Positions 57,651 through 64,000 of a stretch of 64,000 nucleotides of DNA are shown one piece after another. Source of the DNA: Pyrinomonadaceae bacterium (GTDB lineage: Bacteria > Acidobacteriota > Blastocatellia > Pyrinomonadales > Pyrinomonadaceae). The notes below the pieces were generated by a model, which saw only the letters and a list, made by a program, of their open reading frames with translations, was not told where the DNA came from and searched no databases. The first letter of the stretch is position 1. The number at the start of each line of letters is the position of its first letter. The position numbers were made by a program, and so were the translations under genes. The stretch is taken from NCBI GenBank assembly GCA_028284415.1, contig JANQRU010000001.1:186001-250000 (forward strand), read 5' to 3'.

Positions 57651-57914
57651 TTATTTATCTTCAGGAGCTATATATGGTAGATCTTCTGAACGTCTTCTGG
57701 GTAATGGATCAGTTGAACGTCTTCGGGGGGTAGTCTTAGGACTGCGTCTATCAACACTTCCTGACGGTAATCCTTTACCATGTACTGCTTCAACCAAAAT
57801 TCTTGTTATCTCTTGAGACAAGGTTCGATGTTCAGCAGCAGCTCTTCTTTTTAGTGATTCTTTTAACTCATTTGGTACATAAGCACCAATAAATACCCCT
57901 TTCCTGTTTGCCAT
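57651..57914 (-). CDS. Ribbon-helix-helix protein with Arg-rich tail
   Basis: 87 residues. The N-terminal 45 residues have the Arc/FitA-type pattern: a strand IGAYVPNELKESL and helices RRAAAEHRTLSQEITRILVEAV. The C-terminal half is unusual, with two near-identical units RRRSTDPLP and RRRSEDLP after RRSPKTTP, rich in Arg, Ser and Pro. No toxin gene is adjacent, so an antitoxin role is not supported; a DNA-binding regulator is more likely. It lies between the TPR gene and rnpB. Confidence 0.75.
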   Translation of the reverse strand: MANRKGVFIGAYVPNELKESLKRRAAAEHRTLSQEITRILVEAVHGKGLPSGSVDRRSPKTTPRRRSTDPLPRRRSEDLPYIAPEDK

Positions 57915-57960
57915 AATAAATCAAGACTCCTTAAAAATTTTTAAAAGAAATAACGCCTGC

Positions 57961-58341
57961 ATTAAGTAAATTCATAAGCCGAATTTTGTAACTTCTAAAT
58001 CAAAGCAGTAATCATTCATCTAGACTTCCTGTTGCCAAAAAGTTCAAGCGACCTACCCGAAAATGCCATCTGCCAGGCAGAATTTGAGCGAGCAACTCAA
58101 GAAATACATTTTCCTATTTGGTCTTGCACTATGAGGAGTTTGCCTAGCCACATTTGTTACCAAATATGCTGGTGAAGCTCTTACCTCACCATTTCACCCT
58201 TAACCTAAAAGGCAGGTTTACTTTCTGTTGCACTTGTCGTCATTTGAAATTTCAAACGCCCGGACGTTATCCGGCTCATTGCTCTACAGTGTTCGGACTT
58301 TCCTCTTTTCTTAAGAAAAGCGATTACTAAAACTTACTCAA
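57961..58341 (-). ncRNA. rnpB: RNase P RNA (M1-type)
   Basis: The catalytic RNA that trims tRNA 5' ends. On the minus strand the conserved GAGGAAAGTCCG (58294-58305) lies near the 5' side and ACAAAATTCGGCTTA (57975-57989) near the 3' side, and the ends TTGAGTAAG and TTTACTTAA can pair as helix P1. The core GTGAAATGGTGAGGTAAGAG region and AGGTCGCTTGA are also present. Type A architecture, about 381 nt. Boundaries are inferred from P1 pairing. Confidence 0.93.
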
Positions 58342-58351
58342 TTGCAAGGCA

Positions 58352-58379
58352 AGTATAATATTAACAAAAAAATGTTAAA
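58352..58379 (-). promoter_or_regulatory. Probable rnpB promoter
   Basis: On the minus strand, TTTAAC at 58374-58379, a 16-bp spacer and TATACT at 58352-58357 place the start about 10 nt before the P1 helix of rnpB. The -35 match is weak. Confidence 0.5.
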
Positions 58380-58445
58380 CAATGAAAACCTAATTTGTAT
58401 TTGTTAAGGGAAAATATTATTTATTTAAAGTATTTTGTAAGTTTC

Positions 58446-59456
58446 CTATTCAACTTCGATTATATCGCCTTCTTGTAATACTGGGTCAGGTTTCTTACCT
58501 TTCATAATATCTTTTAGATCATAACTTTTAGATTTTAACAATCCTTTTTTATTTTTTCTTCTGAGTATAACTTTCTTAGTGTTTTGATCTTTTAGTCCAC
58601 CTGATGCAAAGATAGCTTGCGTTAGTGTAATTCCTTCATAAAAATCCATTCGCCCGACTTTGTTTACGCTTCCGCCGATGTAATAAAACTTATTTTGTTC
58701 CATTACAGGTTTCTTGGATTTTTCAAACTCAATTATGTCTCCAGGAAAAATGAGCAAATCATCATTAGTCTTTTCTTTTAAGCTATGACTTTCTATCTCT
58801 GAACTTTTTCTTTTTATGGTTACTTTATCTGCTTCAGGACTTACAATGGCTTCAGCTTTTATAACAAAAAGCGGGATAGCGTCACGTTGTAGATATTTAG
58901 CTCCAGGTTTTTCTACTAATCCCAAAACATTTATCTTATGACTGGTATGTTCTCTAACTTTAACTGAGACCTCAGGGTTTTTGTAAAGTTTTATTTTTTC
59001 TCTTAAATACTCTTCTATTTCATCAGTAGTTAAATTTGAAACAGAAACCAATTCACCAGCTAGAGGATAGTCAATAGTTCCATCATCTAAAACTGTGTAA
59101 TATTTAGCAGAATTAGATGGACCATTCAGAAGACTTATAAACAATACATCTCCAGCCCCGACTGTATATTTTTCAGTTGGAGGCAAAGATTCTTTCTTGG
59201 CTTTTTTTGCTAATTCAATTGTTTTCTGAGCAATAGTCTTGTTTTTTTCTTCCTTTGAAGTTTTTCCCTTTTCTTCTTTTTTTGCCGAGGTTTTGTTTGT
59301 ATTTTCTTTCTTCTTGGATTTAACAGTTGGATTAAGTGAATAACCAAAATTTACTTTCTTTACTTCAGACTTCTCTTGTGCGAAAACTTGATTTGCAAAA
59401 AACAAGCTCAATAGAATTAAAGTGTAACTAAATTTTTGTATATTGGTTCTTTTCAT
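58446..59456 (-). CDS. Polysaccharide export protein, Wza-like
   Basis: 336 residues. A signal peptide (about 1-26) is followed by a long Lys/Glu/Thr-rich stretch (about 27-88), then the poly-export domain YTVGAGDVLFISLLNGPSNS and the SLBB-type segments VNVLG-like KINVLGLVEKPGAKYLQRD and GGSVNKVGRMDFYEGITLTQAIFASGGL, ending with PVLQEGDIIEVE. It would form the outer-membrane pore for capsule or exopolysaccharide export. No lipobox is seen, and no tyrosine kinase or polymerase is adjacent. Confidence 0.85.
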   Translation of the reverse strand: MKRTNIQKFSYTLILLSLFFANQVFAQEKSEVKKVNFGYSLNPTVKSKKKENTNKTSAKKEEKGKTSKEEKNKTIAQKTIELAKKAKKESLPPTEKYTVGAGDVLFISLLNGPSNSAKYYTVLDDGTIDYPLAGELVSVSNLTTDEIEEYLREKIKLYKNPEVSVKVREHTSHKINVLGLVEKPGAKYLQRDAIPLFVIKAEAIVSPEADKVTIKRKSSEIESHSLKEKTNDDLLIFPGDIIEFEKSKKPVMEQNKFYYIGGSVNKVGRMDFYEGITLTQAIFASGGLKDQNTKKVILRRKNKKGLLKSKSYDLKDIMKGKKPDPVLQEGDIIEVE

Positions 59457-59587
59457 TGTAAAAACTTCAAAATACTAGATTGTGAGTTTTAATCTTTAAA
59501 TTATTTATAATCCAGATGCCGAGAACATCCTGTTTTTATTATATGGCTAAAAACAATTAAATTCTATATTTTTTAGAAAAAATCTTG

Positions 59588-61414
59588 TTAAGCAAATCCT
59601 TTATAATTTTTCTTTCTTAAAGGTGGTAGAGAATTTTCATCAAATAAATGTGTCCAATGTTCTTGGAATGAAGTTCTAACAAATTGTTCCATCTCATCAG
59701 AAGTTTTACACTTCTTCAGATCATCGACCAAATTTCTCGCCTCTTCAAATGCTATGTTAGAAATCAAATTATGCACTCTCGGAATAGAGTTCAAATTCAT
59801 ACTAAAATCTATAATTCCAAGACCAATTAAAATGACAATATAAATTGGAGTTCCAGCCATTTCACCACAAACTATCATAGGTTTATGTTGCCGATTTGCA
59901 GCTTTTGATACTTTTTCAATGCTTTTTAAAACTGCAGGGTGTAAAGTTCTAAACCAATCAGAAACTGAATCATTATCTCTATCAACTGCTAGTAAATACT
60001 GAACTAAATCATTTGTTCCCAGATTTACAAAATCAACTTGCTCAAGTATTTCTTCAATACAAAAAACAGCAGATGGAACTTCTATCATCGCCCCAAGTTT
60101 TGGATCACCGTATTTAATTCCCTTTTTTTTGAGTTTATTTTTTTCTTGTTTTAAAATCTGTTTTACCCTAATGATTTCAGCCACGTCAGATACCATTGGC
60201 AAAACAATATCTAAATTCTTTTTATATGAAGCCATTAGTAGAGCTCTTAGTTGTATTCTGAAATCTTTCTCGTGTCTTAAAGCCCAACGGATACCTCTTA
60301 AACCTAGGGCAGAGTTATTGGTTTTCTCATAATTATCATCAGCAAATTGATCAAGATTTAGATCAAAGGTTCTAATTATTACTCCATCTTCCCCGACCAG
60401 TTTAGCTATTTTAGAATAGCTTGATATTTGCTCTTTTTCGTTAGGAAATCCTTTATTTTGATTAAATAAAAACTCAGACCTATATAGCCCTATACCCTTC
60501 GCACCTAAATTCCTAGCTTCGGTATAACCTGTTGGTCTATCTAAATTTACCCTTACATTGATTTTTACATGATCAAGTGTTGTTAAGGTTTCTTGTGAAC
60601 GACTTATATTTAGAATAGTTGTTTGTGCATTTTTATCTTTCTCTTTTATGATTTTGGTTAATGTTGCATTCTTGGGTTCTAAAATGATTTTCCCATTATA
60701 TCCGTCAACTACAATTTTTTGTCCAGTAGTAACTTTTCTCAAAATTCCCTTCATTCCGGTCACAGCAGGCAATTCTAATTCCCTCGCTAGAATAAAAGTG
60801 TGAGAAGTCCATCCTCCGTTTTCTGTAACTATTCCAGCAGGATTATTTTCACTTAGTTCAATTAAAGTTGATGGTTTGAGTTCTTTTGCAATAATGACTG
60901 AGTTTTCAGCTAGAGCCAAATCCGGCTTTGTATGTCCGCCAAGAGCTACTAACAAACGCTCTGCTATATCTTCAATATCTATGTACCTTTCCCTCAAGTG
61001 TTTATCAGGGATTGCCTTATATTTTGAAATATATTCGTCAGTAACTTTTTTTACAGCCCATTCAGCATTTACTTTGTCCTTTAGTATTTTATTTTCTATT
61101 TTTGTAAGAAGTGAGTTGTCTTCAAGGAGTAAAAGATGGGTTTGAAATATTGAAGTTTGATTTTGATTGATTAAATCTTTGTCTTTTGAAATTTTCTTTA
61201 TTTGCCTTTTTGCTAGCCTTACGGATGCTCTAAATCTTCTTATTTCTTTATCTATTTGGTTTCTTAAAGTAGCCTTGAAATACTGCCTTTTTGCTCCATA
61301 GAGGCACAATATGTTTCCGATACCAATACCTCTGGATACTGGTGTACCCTTAAATATTATTTCACCATTTTTTTCGATTTTTTTTATTTTTTCTAAGGAA
61401 TGTTTTTTTCTCAT
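59588..61414 (-). CDS. PEP-protein phosphotransferase, enzyme I (PtsP/PtsI-like)
   Basis: Transfers phosphate from phosphoenolpyruvate to HPr. 608 residues: an N-terminal domain with FKGTPVSRGIGIGN, the active-site His in GGWTSHTFILARELELPAVTG (Thr follows the His in place of Ala), and the PEP-binding barrel with GIGLYRSEFLF, NLGTNDLVQYLLAVDRDN and VCGEMAGTP. No HPr or EII component is in the window, so it probably serves a regulatory (PTS-Ntr-like) rather than sugar-import role. Confidence 0.9.
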   Translation of the reverse strand: MRKKHSLEKIKKIEKNGEIIFKGTPVSRGIGIGNILCLYGAKRQYFKATLRNQIDKEIRRFRASVRLAKRQIKKISKDKDLINQNQTSIFQTHLLLLEDNSLLTKIENKILKDKVNAEWAVKKVTDEYISKYKAIPDKHLRERYIDIEDIAERLLVALGGHTKPDLALAENSVIIAKELKPSTLIELSENNPAGIVTENGGWTSHTFILARELELPAVTGMKGILRKVTTGQKIVVDGYNGKIILEPKNATLTKIIKEKDKNAQTTILNISRSQETLTTLDHVKINVRVNLDRPTGYTEARNLGAKGIGLYRSEFLFNQNKGFPNEKEQISSYSKIAKLVGEDGVIIRTFDLNLDQFADDNYEKTNNSALGLRGIRWALRHEKDFRIQLRALLMASYKKNLDIVLPMVSDVAEIIRVKQILKQEKNKLKKKGIKYGDPKLGAMIEVPSAVFCIEEILEQVDFVNLGTNDLVQYLLAVDRDNDSVSDWFRTLHPAVLKSIEKVSKAANRQHKPMIVCGEMAGTPIYIVILIGLGIIDFSMNLNSIPRVHNLISNIAFEEARNLVDDLKKCKTSDEMEQFVRTSFQEHWTHLFDENSLPPLRKKNYKGFA

Positions 61415-61451
61415 CTCAACTAAAACTTAATAAATTTGAGATTAAAATATC

Positions 61452-61997
61452 TTATCCACGTGTCTTATTTAAAATAATACTTACAGCTTCTTCCGCAGTG
61501 TCAGCAAAATTTAACAGCGAAATATCTTGATTACTTACTACAAGATTTTCTTGCCAGCTAGTAACAACATTTTTCCAACATTCGCCAAGCAGAACCAATG
61601 GACGTCCAGAAATTACATTTGTTTGTAACTTGTTCCAGACTAAAGAGATTTCAGTAACAGTTCCCATACCACCTCTTATGGCGATAAACCCAACTGAACG
61701 CGAGATTAAATTCTGTAATCTATCATAAAAATGGTCAGTTGCAACTTTATCAGTCAGAAACCGATTCGGTTCAGATTTGAACTGATTCATTACAATTCCT
61801 AAAACTCTACCACCTTTTTCTCTAGCTCCTCTGGAAGCAGCCTCCATCACACCTAAATACCCACCAGTGCAAATTGTATAGCCGGCTTCCGCTAGCCTTT
61901 CACCGACTTCTTTTGCTTGTAAATACTCAGGTGATTTATCTGTGCATTTAGAACCACCAAAAATCGTAACTATTTTTTCATTATTAGATTCAGCCAT
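61452..61997 (-). CDS. LOG-family (lysine decarboxylase-like) protein
   Basis: 181 residues, Rossmann-like. The family's ribose-phosphate binding motif is IRGGMGTVTEISLVW, and FGGSKCTDKSPEYLQAKEVGERLAEAGYTICTGGYLGVMEAASRGAREKGG opens the fold. LOG proteins release the ribose 5-phosphate group from nucleotide monophosphates such as cytokinin precursors; bacterial members are mostly uncharacterised nucleotide hydrolases. It lies 37 bp upstream of the ptsP-like gene in the same direction. Confidence 0.88.
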   Translation of the reverse strand: MAESNNEKIVTIFGGSKCTDKSPEYLQAKEVGERLAEAGYTICTGGYLGVMEAASRGAREKGGRVLGIVMNQFKSEPNRFLTDKVATDHFYDRLQNLISRSVGFIAIRGGMGTVTEISLVWNKLQTNVISGRPLVLLGECWKNVVTSWQENLVVSNQDISLLNFADTAEEAVSIILNKTRG

Positions 61998-62062
61998 ATT
62001 TTCAAGTATTCTCAGAGAATATTGTTATATAAATTATATTCAACATCCTTTTGATTACAAAT

Positions 62063-63448
62063 CTATGTTCTTTTAGCCGCCTCTTCGGGAGTTAAATTTC
62101 CTGCTTCATGTATAGCTTTGGCAGTATTTGTAAATAGCAAAATGATAATACCAACAGCAAAGAAAAAGATCAGGCAAAGTATAGCTTGTCGATATGAACC
62201 TGTACTGGCTATGACTATTGCAAAAACCATATTTCCAAGCCAAGAAGTCCCCTTTTCTGAGATTTCATAAAGCCCAAAAAATGAAGACTCACGCCCTTTT
62301 GGAATCATTTGTGAGAAAAGTGAACGTGAAAGTGCTTGTGTACTTCCAAGAACTAAACCTATGAATGCTCCCATAATCCACGCCTGAAATTGAGAAGCCA
62401 GAAAAGCATATGCAAATACAACTATACCGCCCCATATGATCAGGCAAATCATAATTGTTTTTTTTGCTCCTATATATCTGGCTATTCGTTCAAAAACTAT
62501 CGAGCCAATTACAGCCATTATTTGTGCAACAACAAATATCCCTAGAAGAAATGCCTGATCTGTTTCTAAACCTTTTGAAATAAATAACTCTTGTGAAAGA
62601 AAAATTGAAGAGGTTAAAATAACAGTCTGGATACCATCATTATAAAACAAATAAGCAATCAAAAACATAAGTGTATATTTCAAACCCACTAATTGCTTCA
62701 AAGTTATCCATAATTCTTTAAATCCAACAGTAACTAAATTTTGATTGTTTGGAACTTCTTTGTCTGGATTTCTGGTTTTAACAAAAGTAAAGGTTATGAT
62801 CGCAAATAAACCCCACCATAAGGTTGCAACAAGCATACAAATCCTGACTGCCAATCCAGTAGAAATTCCTATAGCTTCAACTTGATTTATGAAAATTAAA
62901 CTGGCAACTAAAATGATAAATCCAGCAAAATAACCAGCTGCAAAACCATAACTTGATATTTTATCACGTAAATCTTCAGTAGTTATATCAACCAAGTAAG
63001 CGTTGTAAAATACATTTGTGGCTGCAAAGCTCATATTTGCAACAACCATAAAAATACTTCCTAAAACATAATTATCCCCTGTGATGAAAAATAATAGTCC
63101 ACTTGCTACTACGCCCATGTAACAAAAGAAAGCCATCATTTTTTTCTTAAGATTTGTGTAATCGGCTAGTGAACCAAGTATCGGCAAAAAACAAACTTGA
63201 GAGACTACAGACAGAGCCAGAGCATTTGGAACCAATGATTCAGCAGTAACTGCTCCTAAAAAGCCTAAATTAAAAACAACACCATTTTTACCTACATCTT
63301 CTTGTGCGAGCGAAGTCAAATACGGACCAAGCAAAACTGTAATAACAATTGTATAAAATGCTGAGTTTGCCCAATCATAAGTTATCCAACCAAAAATTTC
63401 TTTCCGATCATTTTTAGGAAGCGTATTTGAGTTATTTTGTTCAGACAT
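62063..63448 (-). CDS. MFS transporter, UMF1/Atg22-like family
   Basis: 461 residues with about twelve membrane segments. The opening FGWITYDWANSAFYTIVITVLLGPYLTSLA is the hallmark of the UMF1 family, in which the Asp and aromatic residues of the first helix are conserved. Substrates in bacteria are mostly unknown; amino-acid efflux is suggested by the eukaryotic homologue. Its start codon overlaps the stop of the upstream phosphatase gene by 1 bp, which suggests a shared transcript. Confidence 0.88.
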   Translation of the reverse strand: MSEQNNSNTLPKNDRKEIFGWITYDWANSAFYTIVITVLLGPYLTSLAQEDVGKNGVVFNLGFLGAVTAESLVPNALALSVVSQVCFLPILGSLADYTNLKKKMMAFFCYMGVVASGLLFFITGDNYVLGSIFMVVANMSFAATNVFYNAYLVDITTEDLRDKISSYGFAAGYFAGFIILVASLIFINQVEAIGISTGLAVRICMLVATLWWGLFAIITFTFVKTRNPDKEVPNNQNLVTVGFKELWITLKQLVGLKYTLMFLIAYLFYNDGIQTVILTSSIFLSQELFISKGLETDQAFLLGIFVVAQIMAVIGSIVFERIARYIGAKKTIMICLIIWGGIVVFAYAFLASQFQAWIMGAFIGLVLGSTQALSRSLFSQMIPKGRESSFFGLYEISEKGTSWLGNMVFAIVIASTGSYRQAILCLIFFFAVGIIILLFTNTAKAIHEAGNLTPEEAAKRT

Positions 63449-64000
63449 TAATTAAAAAGTTTTAGAATTGCAGGTGTAATATTTGATAGATCAGTTATTT
63501 GCTTAGCAAATTTCTCTTTGTTTTTTCCCCAAACAATTGTAGGTACTTTGTTTAAGGTATGATTACGAATTGCCAAATTTTCTATGTTTCCATGGTCACT
63601 TGTCAAGATAAATGTTGTTTCTTCTAAATTTAGTTTCTCTAGAGTCTTTCTTATAAAAAGAGAAAGTTGCGGTAAATGTCGTTCTGCCCAATTAAAATCT
63701 TGTTCATGTCCGATTTTATCCGTTATGAAATGTTCATATAATGTGAAATCATAATCTTTACTTAAATCAGAGAGTATCTCAGCTGCGTCATTCGGACTAT
63801 ATTCGGGCACTTTGAAACCATTTTCTATAAGAAATTTGTTTGTAAAATCATGATAGATTGATTTTCTACCCAGAAGATCTGTAATTCTGCAAAATCTCAT
63901 GTCTGCTGCCTCAACAGAACAAGTCGTAGCTGACTTCCAACGGGGTGTTTTTTTGAAAAACTTTGGTGTGTAAGTATTAGCAAAGATAGTTTCTGATATA
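63448..64000 (-). CDS. Alkaline-phosphatase-superfamily protein, N-terminus outside window
   Basis: The frame from the stop at 63448 is open to the window edge (at least 183 residues), so the protein is 5'-truncated by the window; an ATG at 63898-63900 is internal. The C-terminal FILTSDHGNIENLAI carries the Asp-His metal-ligand motif of the phosphopentomutase/phosphoglycerate-mutase-like metalloenzymes, with HTLNKVPTIVW further on containing a second ligand. Substrate unknown. Its stop codon overlaps the MFS start. Confidence 0.75.
   Translation of the reverse strand, partial: ISETIFANTYTPKFFKKTPRWKSATTCSVEAADMRFCRITDLLGRKSIYHDFTNKFLIENGFKVPEYSPNDAAEILSDLSKDYDFTLYEHFITDKIGHEQDFNWAERHLPQLSLFIRKTLEKLNLEETTFILTSDHGNIENLAIRNHTLNKVPTIVWGKNKEKFAKQITDLSNITPAILKLFN

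Overview
The window is a gene-dense, AT-rich bacterial chromosome segment with no insertion sequence, prophage, integrase or CRISPR array that I can see. Lineage (inference): an Acidobacteriota-like, Blastocatellia-type Gram-negative. Support comes from outer-membrane and heptose/LPS genes (TolC, LptF/LptG fusion, WaaE-like transferase, HldA, HldC-GmhA, Wza-like exporter) together with protein styles I associate with that phylum: a PEGA/OmpA-like secreted protein, a short N-terminal zinc ribbon ahead of membrane segments, a PqqD-like protein with an internal Tat-like signal, and an S41 protease with a long C-terminal extension. The low GC is unusual for that phylum, so the assignment stays tentative.

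Layout. 1-2.9 kb: sugar transferase and TolC on the minus strand. 3.1-9.1 kb: central glycolysis (gap, then S41 protease-pgk-tpiA-secG) ending in tRNA-Leu and a strong terminator. 9.1-14.9 kb: minus-strand acyl-CoA carboxylase beta subunit and a MarR-headed operon encoding a split ABC-2 exporter, with a double palindromic operator in front of marR. 15-20.5 kb: small metabolic and envelope genes and HslUV. 20.6-26.2 kb: a plus-strand run with a C26 amidase, NamZ, small membrane proteins, RecO and fused LptF-LptG. 26.2-32.4 kb: minus strand ahcY, metK, parB, parA, bifunctional nuclease, miaB. 32.4-36.8 kb: dnaE and accA. 36.9-42.5 kb: ssb, a DUF465 protein, tsaB, an HPr-kinase-like protein and heptose synthesis. 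42.6-48.2 kb: mutS, nagZ and a peptide-binding lipoprotein. 48.3-48.6 kb: tRNA-Gly and tRNA-Cys. 48.7-57.9 kb is the accessory-looking part: a secreted four-repeat Cys-rich protein, an M28 peptidase, a PEGA protein, a glycosyltransferase/PqqD pair, prepilin peptidase, a TPR protein and a ribbon-helix-helix protein. 58-64 kb: rnpB, Wza-like exporter, PtsP-like enzyme I, LOG protein, UMF1-type MFS transporter and an incomplete phosphatase.

The most interesting items are: (1) a glycosyltransferase with GalNAc-transferase-like signatures (a DSH motif, a GFGGEE segment and a downstream His) 2 bp downstream of a PqqD-like protein that ends in a mucin-like Thr/Pro tail, suggesting a peptide O-glycosylation module; (2) a 38-40 bp dispersed repeat (TGTC-N8-GACA head plus ACTTTAAGT-type tails) in at least five intergenic spots, twice running into the stop codon of a gene; (3) a secreted protein built from four about 137-residue repeats that I do not recognise; and (4) a pair of identical 16-bp palindromes, arranged as one large inverted repeat, upstream of marR.
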